From CAYNST01 sp964434105 (GTDB taxonomy: Bacteria; Pseudomonadota; Gammaproteobacteria; Pseudomonadales; Cellvibrionaceae), in NCBI GenBank assembly GCA_964434105.1, contig CAYSTJ010000013.1, positions 23,111-87,110 of the forward strand: a stretch of DNA of 64,000 bases. Direction: 5' to 3'. The notes below the pieces were generated by a model that made no database searches, was not told the origin of the DNA, and was given only the letters and a program-made list of their open reading frames with translations. Below are positions 26,992-35,369 of this stretch, piece by piece. How positions within the stretch are numbered: the stretch's first letter is position 1; each line of letters opens with the position of its first letter. The translations under genes and the position numbers were made by a program.

Positions 26992-29187
26992 TCAGGCCCG
27001 AACTATCCCTGTCTGGGTTTCATCATCTTCGTCATCGAAGGCATCATCCAGCGACAGCTCCACGATCTCGTCACCGTCTTCGCCGCCTTCGGCCATCAGC
27101 TCTTCGAACTCGGGATCATCCGGATCCGAATCGGAGTAATCCTGTTCGCTGTACCCTTGCGAACCAATCAGCTCGGCAGGCAGTTTGAAGCCGGCCACCG
27201 ACTCCCGCAGCTTAATGGCCATGCCGGCCAGGTTTCCAATTGCGGCCGCTGTTTCACTGGTACCCGAGGAAGTCTGTGAGGTGATTTCCTGAATCACGTT
27301 CATCGTATTGGAAATATGACCCGCGGATGCGGCCTGCTGTCGCGCAGCATTCGAGATATTCTGAATCAGCTCGGCCAGGTTGGCCGATACCGTTTCGATT
27401 TCTTCCAGAGCCACACCGGCATCCTGTGCCAGACGGGCACCCCGTACCACTTCCGAGGTCGTCTGTTCCATGGAAATAACGGCTTCGTTGGTATCGTTCT
27501 GAATGGTTTTCACCAGGGCTTCAATCTGCTTGGTCGCTGTGGCAGAGCGTTCCGCCAGTCGCTGTACTTCGTCCGCGACCACCGCGAACCCGCGACCTGC
27601 ATCACCGGCCATCGACGCCTGGATCGCGGCGTTCAAGGCGAGAATGTTGGTCTGGTCGGCAATGTCGTTGATCAGACTTACGATGTCACCAATTTCCTGG
27701 GACGATTCACCCAGACGCTTGATCCGTTTGGAGGTTTCCTGAATCTGTTCGCGAATTGTATCCATACCATTGATGGTGTTCTGCACCACTTTGGCGCCGT
27801 TGCTCGCAATGGATACAGAACGTTCCGCAACACCGGCGGATTCGGCGGCGTTGGCAGAAACCTGGTCGATGGTCACGGCCATCTCGTTGACAGCCGCAGA
27901 AGCTCCCGCGATTTCCTGCGCCTGATGTTCGGACGCCTCCGCCAGGTGCAGGGCGGTCTGCTGGGTATCCTGCGCCGCGGATGCCACACTGGCTGACGTG
28001 TCGTTTATGCGTGACACCAGTACCCGCAGCTGGTCAATGGTGTAGTTGATAGAGTCGGCGATGGCGCCGGTAAAATCTTCCGATACGGTGGCGGTGGTGG
28101 TCAGGTCACCATCGGCCAGATCGGCCAGTTCATCCAGCAGACGCAGAATGGCGTTCTGGTTGCGTTCATTGGTTTCGGCGGTTTCCTTCAGGCTGCGCTT
28201 GGTCGCCTGGTTCCACATCCAGCCGAGAATAATCAGGGTCAGGAGCGCTACAGCACCCAAAATCATCAGCGTCGTGTTATTGACCTTCCGCAGATTGGGC
28301 AGCGCATCGATTTTTTCGGTAAGTTCTGTCAGACGCTCCTGCAGCACCGGGCTGCCATCAAGAATGGCCGTGGTGGCCTGTCGGGCGGCGAACAGTGCGG
28401 GAGACTTTTCGTAAATATCACGGACGGACCCGCTCACAATGGAGAACATGCCCGTGATCCGGTCCAGACTCATTAACGCATCGGAATCGGTCACCCGTGT
28501 GATGCCCAGTGTGGGATCGCCGGTCTTCATGGCTTCAAGTACCCGACCAAACTTGTTGGCGTCCACGTTGAATTCGTCAGCCGCCTTGTCGGCGTCAAAT
28601 CCGCCGCGCAGCATTTTGTCCACGTTTCGCCCGATGCGCTCGGCCAGCCAGGTCTGTCGCTGCGCCACTGCGATCTGCTCGGCGGAGGCACCGCTTTCCA
28701 GCAGGATTTCAACGATATTGTCATGCTCGTTCTGCAGTTGGGGCAGCGCCTCGTTCAGCGTCGTGGCCACGTCGTGCATCAGCAGGATCGCCTGCTGGTT
28801 GTCGGTAATGACCTCGGCGTTTTGTCGCATACGCGCCCAGACGCCCTCGTAAGCAGCCAGTTCGGAACTGAGATAGGCGCGGGTCTGTCCGTCCAGCCCG
28901 CCGAGCTGATTCCAGGTCTGGTCCATGCGACCGACCACCGATGTGAGTCGCGCGAACGCCTGTTCGTTACCGGCCGTTGCGTCGCGTGACAGCGACACCA
29001 CCTGGTAAGAAGAGGCCCTCAGCTCTGCAACCAGATCCTTATGCCTCTGATCCTGCTCGGAAAAGGTCAGCAGCTTGACGACTATATAGCCGATCACAGC
29101 CATCAGGCAGAAGAGTAGGAAGATCAGGATTGCCATGACCGGATGCGCCTTTAATCGCGAAATCAAGCCACTGGATTCAGTTTTCAT
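26992..29187 (-). CDS. pilJ: Twitching motility chemoreceptor PilJ
   Basis: Inner-membrane methyl-accepting protein of 731 residues. The first membrane helix is at about 17-40; a periplasmic helical PilJ sensor domain follows; the second helix (GAVALLTLIILGWMW) lies at about 307-328. A HAMP-like segment and the long cytoplasmic coiled-coil hairpin come next, with the conserved tip DIADQTNILALNAAIQASMA near 510-530. A TTG 12 bases upstream extends the frame, but the ATG at 29187 has GGAG seven bases before it and was chosen. The acidic C-terminal tail (about 685-731) is unusual for a receptor and lacks a CheR-docking pentapeptide. Confidence 0.95.
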   Translation of the reverse strand: MKTESSGLISRLKAHPVMAILIFLLFCLMAVIGYIVVKLLTFSEQDQRHKDLVAELRASSYQVVSLSRDATAGNEQAFARLTSVVGRMDQTWNQLGGLDGQTRAYLSSELAAYEGVWARMRQNAEVITDNQQAILLMHDVATTLNEALPQLQNEHDNIVEILLESGASAEQIAVAQRQTWLAERIGRNVDKMLRGGFDADKAADEFNVDANKFGRVLEAMKTGDPTLGITRVTDSDALMSLDRITGMFSIVSGSVRDIYEKSPALFAARQATTAILDGSPVLQERLTELTEKIDALPNLRKVNNTTLMILGAVALLTLIILGWMWNQATKRSLKETAETNERNQNAILRLLDELADLADGDLTTTATVSEDFTGAIADSINYTIDQLRVLVSRINDTSASVASAAQDTQQTALHLAEASEHQAQEIAGASAAVNEMAVTIDQVSANAAESAGVAERSVSIASNGAKVVQNTINGMDTIREQIQETSKRIKRLGESSQEIGDIVSLINDIADQTNILALNAAIQASMAGDAGRGFAVVADEVQRLAERSATATKQIEALVKTIQNDTNEAVISMEQTTSEVVRGARLAQDAGVALEEIETVSANLAELIQNISNAARQQAASAGHISNTMNVIQEITSQTSSGTSETAAAIGNLAGMAIKLRESVAGFKLPAELIGSQGYSEQDYSDSDPDDPEFEELMAEGGEDGDEIVELSLDDAFDDEDDETQTGIVRA

Positions 29188-29286
29188 AGGTCGCTCCAAT
29201 GTGAAACATTTTCCGCCGATCCCTGTACCAAATCCTGATACGGCCGCCGGATATCATTAAATAACGTGGGCAATTCAATTCGCTTG

Positions 29287-29829
29287 CTAACTCAACGCTG
29301 CGTTGGCAAATCGCACATCTTTCAGGAGTGCAGGAATGTGTAACACCGCCCACGGGTTATTCACAGCATCCAGGTAGGCACCTTTCACTACCGGTTGTAC
29401 CTCTGGGGGTACATCATCCACTGCTTCCGTAAAACGCTCGGAGGTGAAGTGCTGCATTCCGTGAGCCTGATCCACAATAAGCCCGCACAGGTAATTATTG
29501 ATATCGATCACCAGTACGCGCTGTTGCTTTTTATTGGTACTGGATTTGCCACCCAGGTACATGGGCAGATCGACCAGCGGCAACAGACGCCCGCGTACAT
29601 TGGCCAGACCGACCGCCCAGGGCTGGACGCCGGGAAGTCGCGTGTGTACCGGCACTTCCAGCATTTCCACTACCTGACCGAGCGACGCAACGAAACGGTG
29701 CCCGAGCATGGTGAACCCGATCCCGCTCCATCGCGGCGACGCATCCACTTGCGCGGGCAGGGCTTTGGCGTGTTGTTTACTGAGTGCGGCAAGATCGACC
29801 AGCGCCTGATATGCAGCTTCCTGTGACAT
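29287..29829 (-). CDS. pilI: Pil-Chp coupling protein PilI (CheW-like)
   Basis: A 180-residue CheW-domain protein that should connect PilJ to ChpA. Recognisable strands include GFTMLGHRFVASLGQVVEML, WAVGLANVRGRLLPLVDL, RVLVIDINNYLCGLIVD, and a C-terminal VLHIPALL. It lies 12 bp after pilH and 99 bp before pilJ on the same strand. Cytoplasmic, no signal peptide. Confidence 0.94.
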   Translation of the reverse strand: MSQEAAYQALVDLAALSKQHAKALPAQVDASPRWSGIGFTMLGHRFVASLGQVVEMLEVPVHTRLPGVQPWAVGLANVRGRLLPLVDLPMYLGGKSSTNKKQQRVLVIDINNYLCGLIVDQAHGMQHFTSERFTEAVDDVPPEVQPVVKGAYLDAVNNPWAVLHIPALLKDVRFANAALS

Positions 29830-29841
29830 AGAACTCCGCCG

Positions 29842-30204
29842 CTAGCTTCTGACGCTGGCTATGGTGTTGATTAACTCACTCTCATCGATAGGTTTGGTCA
29901 GGTATGCCTTCGCCCCCTGCCGCATCCCCCACACCCGGTCAGTTTCCTGATCCTTGGTGGTTACGATGATTACCGGTATCGCCTGTGTTTCCGGTGCCCG
30001 GCTAAGCTGACGGGTCGCCTGGAAGCCGTTCAGGCCAGGCATTACCACATCCATTAGCACCACATCGGGCAAATCGGATTTGGCCTTTTCCACGCCCTCT
30101 GCGCCACTGGCTGCAGAGATGACGGTGTGGCCGTGTTTTTCCAGCATGCTGGTTAGTTTGTATGTCTCGGTGGGCGAGTCATCTACAATCAGGACTTTTG
30201 CCAT
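29842..30204 (-). CDS. pilH: Twitching motility response regulator PilH
   Basis: A single-domain receiver of 120 residues with the acidic pair DD at 8-9, phosphoacceptor Asp52 (VLMDVVMPG) and the switch Lys in AYLTKP. No output domain. In Pseudomonas PilH counteracts PilG and modulates retraction and cAMP. The frame extends six codons upstream, but the ATG at 30204 follows GGGAG at good spacing and gives the canonical MAKVLIVDDS. It follows pilG by 45 bp. Confidence 0.95.
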   Translation of the reverse strand: MAKVLIVDDSPTETYKLTSMLEKHGHTVISAASGAEGVEKAKSDLPDVVLMDVVMPGLNGFQATRQLSRAPETQAIPVIIVTTKDQETDRVWGMRQGAKAYLTKPIDESELINTIASVRS

Positions 30205-30249
30205 CGCTCCCACTATCTCCATTTGATTGTCGGTAAAAAGTTTGTTTGC

Positions 30250-30645
30250 CTAGCTGGCCTTGGCCACTTTTACATGTGCCTCAATAGCGCCCAGCAACTC
30301 GCCCTTGCTGAAAGGCTTGGTCAGGTATTGATCGGAGCCCACGATGCGCCCCTTGGCCTTGTCGAACAGCCCGTCTTTGCTTGATAACATAATGACAGGC
30401 GTCGACCGGAATTCGCTGTTGTTTTTAATCAGTGCGCAAGTCTGGTAACCATCGAGCCGCGGCATCATGATGTCGACAAAGATAATGTCCGGGCGGGTAT
30501 CTGCAATTTTGGCCAGCGCGTCAAATCCGTCTGTCGCCGTTACGACAGTACAGCCTACTTTTTTTAGCAGGGTCTCTGCCGTACGACGTATGGTCTTACT
30601 GTCGTCTATCACCATAACTTTAAGGTGTTCAAGATTAACATCCAT
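30250..30645 (-). CDS. pilG: Twitching motility response regulator PilG
   Basis: Single-domain receiver of 131 residues, first gene of the Pil-Chp operon. Asp58 in FVDIMMPRLDG is the phosphoacceptor, IDDS supplies the acidic pocket, and QYLTKPF carries the conserved Lys. PilG is known to promote pilus extension through ChpA phosphorylation and FimL/FimV. The start ATG at 30645 follows a TAGGG element. Divergent from gshB. Confidence 0.95.
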   Translation of the reverse strand: MDVNLEHLKVMVIDDSKTIRRTAETLLKKVGCTVVTATDGFDALAKIADTRPDIIFVDIMMPRLDGYQTCALIKNNSEFRSTPVIMLSSKDGLFDKAKGRIVGSDQYLTKPFSKGELLGAIEAHVKVAKAS

Positions 30646-30979
30646 AGGAAAACCCTACTTCGATTGGATTGTGTTTTTAATAGTTATCGTCATTTATCGC
30701 AGCAACCGTCCATGCGCTGCTTGATGCCCGGCAACTTTTAACATAGTTTCTCAGTTTAATCTACAAAGCTGATTTGGCCAGCTTTGAAAAAAAATACGAC
30801 AATTTGCGCATAACGCGGGAAATTCGCGTACTTCGCTTGCATAACCCTTTTATAATCGTTCAAAGAACGAAAATCCGCCAGCCAGCCACAAAGGATTTTT
30901 CGCATAAGGATTCCCGCTTGAACCGATTTCCGGCATATGCTCATATGGCCGGCTCCACTCTATACAGGATAGCTCACTT
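30646..30979. promoter_or_regulatory. Divergent control region between pilG and gshB
   Basis: A 334-bp gene-free region between divergent starts. On the plus strand a perfect -10 hexamer TATAAT lies at 30851-30856, though its -35 is poor; it would give gshB a leader of about 120 nt. On the minus strand TTGCTG, 17 bases, TATTAA upstream of pilG is a weak candidate. No clear operator was seen. Confidence 0.45.
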
Positions 30980-31954
30980 ATGAAGCCTGATCAGAAATCC
31001 GTACGGCATATCGCTGTTGTCATGGACCCGATTGACCGGATTACCTATTATAAGGATACAACGCTGGCGTTACTGCTGGCGGCCCAGGCGCGCGGATTCG
31101 TCCTGTGGTATTGCGAGCTCGGCGATCTGTCTCTGGAACAGGGGGTTGGCCACGCATTTCTGCGCCCGCTTAACGTTTTCGACAACGCGGTCAAATGGTT
31201 TGAGCTGGGCGAGGGAACCCGCCGCCCCCTGGCGGAGATGGATGCGGTGCTGATGCGCAAGGACCCCCCTTTCGATAATCAGTACATCTATTCTACCTAT
31301 ATACTGGAACAGGCCGAGCAGGAAGGATGCCTGATCGTCAACAAGCCGCAGAGTCTCCGGGACTTCAATGAGAAGATCTTCGCCACGCAGTTTCCGCAAT
31401 GCTGTCCGCCGGTACTGGTGAGCAGGGACAGTCAGCACCTGCGGGCGTTTCACCAGATGCATGGCGATGTTATTTTCAAACCGCTTGATGGCATGGGGGG
31501 TACCGGCATTTTCCGGTGTCGACAAGACGACCCCAATGTTTCTGTCATACTGGAAATGCTGACCCGGGGCAACCATGATTTCATCATGGCGCAACGCTTT
31601 ATTCCGGAAATTTCCCTGGGTGACAAACGTATACTGGTGGTTGACGGTGAAGCCATACCCTATGCACTGGCGCGCATCCCCGCGCAGGGTGAGACGCGCG
31701 GCAATCTTGCTGCCGGTGGTCGGGGTGTCGCGCAGGCGCTCACCGAGCGGGATCATTGGATTGTCGCCCAGGTTGCACCGACCCTGCGTCAAAAGGGGCT
31801 ATTATTTGTAGGCCTGGATGTTATTGGCGATTATCTTACCGAAATCAATATCACCAGCCCGACCTGCGCGCGCGAGATTGACCAGGCCTTTGATACGCGG
31901 ATTGGCGATCGCCTGATGGACGCACTGGAACGACGCCTTCCCGGCAACCACTGA
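30980..31954 (+). CDS. gshB: Glutathione synthetase
   Basis: ATP-grasp ligase of 324 residues joining gamma-glutamylcysteine and glycine. Family segments include VVMDPIDRITYYKDTT near the start, VLMRKDPPFDNQYIYSTYIL, the ATP-grasp loop FKPLDGMGGTGIF, and ITSPTCAREI near the end. Length and start match the family. It is divergent from pilG and 57 bp upstream of the tonB-like gene, the order found in P. aeruginosa. Confidence 0.97.
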   Translation: MKPDQKSVRHIAVVMDPIDRITYYKDTTLALLLAAQARGFVLWYCELGDLSLEQGVGHAFLRPLNVFDNAVKWFELGEGTRRPLAEMDAVLMRKDPPFDNQYIYSTYILEQAEQEGCLIVNKPQSLRDFNEKIFATQFPQCCPPVLVSRDSQHLRAFHQMHGDVIFKPLDGMGGTGIFRCRQDDPNVSVILEMLTRGNHDFIMAQRFIPEISLGDKRILVVDGEAIPYALARIPAQGETRGNLAAGGRGVAQALTERDHWIVAQVAPTLRQKGLLFVGLDVIGDYLTEINITSPTCAREIDQAFDTRIGDRLMDALERRLPGNH

Positions 31955-32011
31955 ACTGTTGCCACCCGCTCCACGAGCGCGGGAAACTGACTGGAAACTA
32001 GCATTACCTAT

Positions 32012-32881
32012 ATGACTCTGGATCTCGAAAAAAGTAACGAACGCATCAGCTTTACGGCATTTCTGGCGATTGCGGTGCATGCCATTATCATTCTGGGCAT
32101 TGGCGCCATGGCGCTGGCACCGCTGGAGGTCCCGCCGACGCTCAATGTCACCTTGGCCACCTATCAATCCGACAATGCCCCTGAGCAGGCGGATTTTCTC
32201 GCCCAGCACAATCAGGAGGCGAGCGGCGATGCTGATGAAGTGCGGGAGCTGACCACCCGCGAACAGGCGGACATTATGGCCTCGAAAATCAACCCGGTCA
32301 CACCCGAGGCGCAGGTCAAGGCACAACAGCAAACGACACCGGACAACACGCTCGTTACGACTACCCGCCCCAGCCGTGTTCTGACGTCGACGGATATAGA
32401 CGAACTCGATGAGCGCCAGGACCTTGACGGTGACGACGCCGACAACCCCATCATCAACCCTGAAATTGCCAGCCTGCGCGCCCGGCTCGATCGGCTGCAA
32501 CAGGAATTCGCCCGGCGACCGCGCATTCGGCAGATGACTTCGGTTTCCACCAAGTCGTCCGCGGATGCCGAATATCTGCACCGCTGGACGCAGAAGGTTG
32601 AATTGCTGGGTAACGAGAATTTCCCGCGCGCGGCGCTCGACAACAATATATTCGGCAGTTTGCGCCTGTCGGTGCTGGTGAACAGCGACGGTTCAGTGGA
32701 GCGTGTAGAGATTCTCAAGTCCTCGGGTTATCCGGTGCTGGATCAGGCGGCGGTACAGATTGTGCGGCTCGCCAGCCCGTTTGACGCCTTCCCGCCGGAG
32801 ATCCTGAAGTCCGCTGATCAGCTTGATATCATTCGCACATGGCGCTTTGAAATCACCGGAATGAAAGCCGGCAGCTCCTGA
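32012..32881 (+). CDS. tonB3: TonB-family energy transducer (TonB3-like)
   Basis: A 289-residue inner-membrane protein with one N-terminal anchor (AFLAIAVHAIIILGIG), a periplasmic linker of about 170 residues that is charged rather than proline-rich, and a C-terminal TonB domain (LSVLVNSDGSVERVEILKSS to IIRTWRFEI). The position between gshB and yqgE is that of P. aeruginosa tonB3, which is needed for normal twitching and pilus assembly rather than iron uptake. No exbB/exbD genes are nearby. The start ATG at 32012 is the first in frame. Confidence 0.85.
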   Translation: MTLDLEKSNERISFTAFLAIAVHAIIILGIGAMALAPLEVPPTLNVTLATYQSDNAPEQADFLAQHNQEASGDADEVRELTTREQADIMASKINPVTPEAQVKAQQQTTPDNTLVTTTRPSRVLTSTDIDELDERQDLDGDDADNPIINPEIASLRARLDRLQQEFARRPRIRQMTSVSTKSSADAEYLHRWTQKVELLGNENFPRAALDNNIFGSLRLSVLVNSDGSVERVEILKSSGYPVLDQAAVQIVRLASPFDAFPPEILKSADQLDIIRTWRFEITGMKAGSS

Positions 32882-32932
32882 AATTGTCAATCTCCGGTTG
32901 TTTTTTCACGTCGGACACCCAATACTTGCACC

Positions 32933-33517
32933 ATGGCCAGTAAAATCAGGACTTTCAGCAAAATTCACGGCAGCCTGCGCAATCACTTCCTGATTGCAAT
33001 GCCCGGGCTCAAGGACCCTTTGTTCAACCAATCCCTGACCTACATCTGCGATCACAGTGCGGAAGGTGCCATGGGCATCCTGATCAATCGTCCCATGGAC
33101 ATCCTGTTGCGTGATGTCTTCGAGCAAATGGCAATCGTCTACAAACCCGAATCCGGTGCCCTCCCTATCCTCGCCGGTGGCCCGGTGAGCACCGAGCGGG
33201 GTTTTGTATTGCACAGAACCGAAGGGTCCTGGCAGTCCTCAATGGAAGTCGGCCCCGATATTTCACTGACCGCATCCCGCGATATTGTTGCGGCTCTGGC
33301 CGATGGTTCGGGGCCCGCCAACGCCCAGTTCGCGCTGGGTTATGCAGGCTGGGGTGCCGGGCAGCTTGAAGAAGAACTTCTGCAGAACAACTGGCTGACC
33401 ATTGATGCCGACAGTGAGATCATCTTCAATACGCCGGTAGAACAACGTTGGGTCCGTGCCGCACAGGGCCTTGGCGTGGATATTAACCTGATAGCCAGCT
33501 GTGCCGGCCACGCCTGA
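32933..33517 (+). CDS. algH: YqgE/AlgH family protein
   Basis: A 194-residue protein of the UPF0301 family, with the signature HFLIAMPGLKDPLFNQSLTY, then EGAMGILINRP and the FALGYAGWGAGQLEEEL segment. The biochemical function is not settled; in Pseudomonas AlgH is linked to alginate and virulence gene control. It is followed by ruvX, as in most gammaproteobacteria, with an assembly gap of 100 N between them. Confidence 0.94.
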   Translation: MASKIRTFSKIHGSLRNHFLIAMPGLKDPLFNQSLTYICDHSAEGAMGILINRPMDILLRDVFEQMAIVYKPESGALPILAGGPVSTERGFVLHRTEGSWQSSMEVGPDISLTASRDIVAALADGSGPANAQFALGYAGWGAGQLEEELLQNNWLTIDADSEIIFNTPVEQRWVRAAQGLGVDINLIASCAGHA

Positions 33518-33526
33518 ATCCGGCCT

Positions 33527-33656
33527 TTGTGACCTTACAGTNNNNNNNNNNNNNNNNNNNNNNNNNNNNNNNNNNNNNNNNNNNNNNNNNNNNNNNNNNN
33601 NNNNNNNNNNNNNNNNNNNNNNNNNNNNNNNNNNNNNNNNNTTGTGACCTTACAGT
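33527..33656. repeat. 15-bp direct repeat flanking an artificial-looking N gap
   Basis: Bases 33542-33641 are exactly 100 N. The 15 bases before them (33527-33541) and after them (33642-33656) are the same, TTGTGACCTTACAGT. This is what results when two contigs with a short unmerged overlap are scaffolded with a default gap. Collapsing the overlap gives an ordinary yqgE-ruvX spacing of about 56 bp. Confidence 0.85.
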
Positions 33657-33688
33657 GGCCTGCCTGACTGGATAACCGCTTACCCGAT

Positions 33689-34135
33689 ATGTCCGCCCGC
33701 AAACCATTTACCGCCCTCGCTTTTGATTACGGCACCCGGAACATTGGCGCAGCCGTCGGCCAGAGTGTCACCGGCAACGCACGCGAATTGCCACCACTGC
33801 GGGCGCGGGACGGGGTGCCCGACTGGCACCAGGTCGAGAGGCTTCTGAAAGAGTGGCAGCCCGACTATATCGTCGTTGGACTGCCGTTGAACATGGACGC
33901 TACCGAGAGCGATTTCGCCGCGCGGGCGCGCCGCTTCGGTAACCGCCTGCATGGCCGCTTCGGGTATCCTGTACGGATGCACGACGAGCGCCTGACCACC
34001 CGCGAAGCCAAGGCGGAAGCCCGTGAACTCGGAACGCCGGGCAGTTATGCCGAAAACCCCGTCGACTCCATTGCCGCCCGCCTGATTCTCGAAAGCTGGC
34101 TGCGCACCGGTCCCGACCACCCTGGCGCGAGTTAA
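33689..34135 (+). CDS. ruvX: Putative Holliday junction resolvase / pre-16S rRNA nuclease YqgF
   Basis: A 148-residue RNase H-like nuclease. The first acidic residue is in FDYGTRNIGAAVG, the Glu-bearing strand is VGLPLNMD, and DERLTTREA plus the C-terminal VDSIAARLILESWL carry the others. In E. coli the essential role is in pre-16S rRNA 5'-end processing. It follows yqgE and converges on pilU with 26 bp between stops. In Pseudomonas the pyr genes follow here, but they are absent. Confidence 0.94.
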   Translation: MSARKPFTALAFDYGTRNIGAAVGQSVTGNARELPPLRARDGVPDWHQVERLLKEWQPDYIVVGLPLNMDATESDFAARARRFGNRLHGRFGYPVRMHDERLTTREAKAEARELGTPGSYAENPVDSIAARLILESWLRTGPDHPGAS

Positions 34136-34161
34136 ACCCGGCTGTACGGCCCGCAAATACG

Positions 34162-35301
34162 TTAAAAGCGCCGCGAACGGGTGGTTTCATCCTCCATGCT
34201 CAGTTCATCCGCCGCATGGCTCAGATAATCTGAATCGGTTTCGGAACGCAGTTTGATCATCAGTCGCAAATCGTTAGGCGAGTCCGCATGGGCCAGCGCG
34301 TCTTCGTAGGTGATCTCCCCGGAGTCGTACAAATCGAACAATGCCTGATCGAACGTCTGCATACCCAGCTCCGTCGACTTTTTCATCAAATCCTTCAGCT
34401 CGTGCACCTGCGCCTTGCGGATCAGATCGGACGCCAGCGGCGTATTCAAAAAAACTTCCAGACAGGCGCGCCGCCCCTGACCGTCCGGGGTCGGGATCAG
34501 CTGTTGCGCCACAATTGCCTTCAGGTTCAGCGACAGATCCATCCACAACTGACTGTGTCGGTCCGCCGGAAAGAAATGGATGATGCGGTCCAGCGCCTGG
34601 TTGGCATTGTTGGCGTGCAGGGTACACAGGCACAGGTGCCCGGTTTCGGCAAACGCAATGGCGTGGTCCATGGTTTCGCGGGAACGCACCTCGCCGATCA
34701 GAATAACGTCCGGCGCCTGTCGCAGGGTGTTTTTCAATGCCACGTCAAACGATTCGGTATCGATACCCACTTCGCGCTGGGTGATGACGCAACCCTGGTG
34801 CTGATGGATAAACTCGATCGGATCTTCAATCGAAATGATGTGCCCTTTGGAATTGCGATTGCGATGACCGATCATGGCGGCCAGCGAGGTCGATTTACCG
34901 GTACCGGTAGCACCAACGAACATGACCAGTCCACGCTTGATCATGGCCAGTTCCTTGATGATCTCCGGCAGCCCCAGATCGTCGATCCTGGGAATCGTGG
35001 TCTCGATCCGGCGCAACACCAGCCCGGCCAGGTTGCGCTGAAAAAACGCGCTGGCGCGAAAACGTCCTATGCCGCGGGCACTGATGGCATAGTTAAGCTC
35101 CTTTTTCTCCGCAAACTCGTTGCGCTGCTTCTCGTTCATGGTGCTCAACACCATTTCCCGCACTTTCTCGGGCGTCAGCGGTGTCGTGGTCACCGGCTGA
35201 ATCTTGCCGTTCAGCTTGATCGACGGCGGGATACCCGCGGTAATAAACAGGTCGGAAGCCAGCTTCTCGACCATAAGGCGTAACAGGCGGTCAATATCCA
35301 T
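34162..35301 (-). CDS. pilU: Type IV pilus retraction ATPase PilU
   Basis: Hexameric cytoplasmic ATPase of 379 residues. The N-terminal PAS-like domain (DLFITAGIPPSIKLNGKIQP) is followed by the RecA-like core: Walker A GATGTGKST, the Asp box ISIEDPIEFIH, Walker B LIGEVRSRETMDHAI, and the His box LCLCTLHANN. It is longer at the C-terminus than PilT, as usual for PilU. PilU assists PilT in pulling pili under load. It lies 68 bp downstream of pilT on the same strand. Confidence 0.96.
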   Translation of the reverse strand: MDIDRLLRLMVEKLASDLFITAGIPPSIKLNGKIQPVTTTPLTPEKVREMVLSTMNEKQRNEFAEKKELNYAISARGIGRFRASAFFQRNLAGLVLRRIETTIPRIDDLGLPEIIKELAMIKRGLVMFVGATGTGKSTSLAAMIGHRNRNSKGHIISIEDPIEFIHQHQGCVITQREVGIDTESFDVALKNTLRQAPDVILIGEVRSRETMDHAIAFAETGHLCLCTLHANNANQALDRIIHFFPADRHSQLWMDLSLNLKAIVAQQLIPTPDGQGRRACLEVFLNTPLASDLIRKAQVHELKDLMKKSTELGMQTFDQALFDLYDSGEITYEDALAHADSPNDLRLMIKLRSETDSDYLSHAADELSMEDETTRSRRF

Positions 35302-35369
35302 AACGCATTCTCAAAGTTGAATAAACGGGGGCCGCCCGCCCAACCGGTTTGGGGTAGCGGCGCAACATG

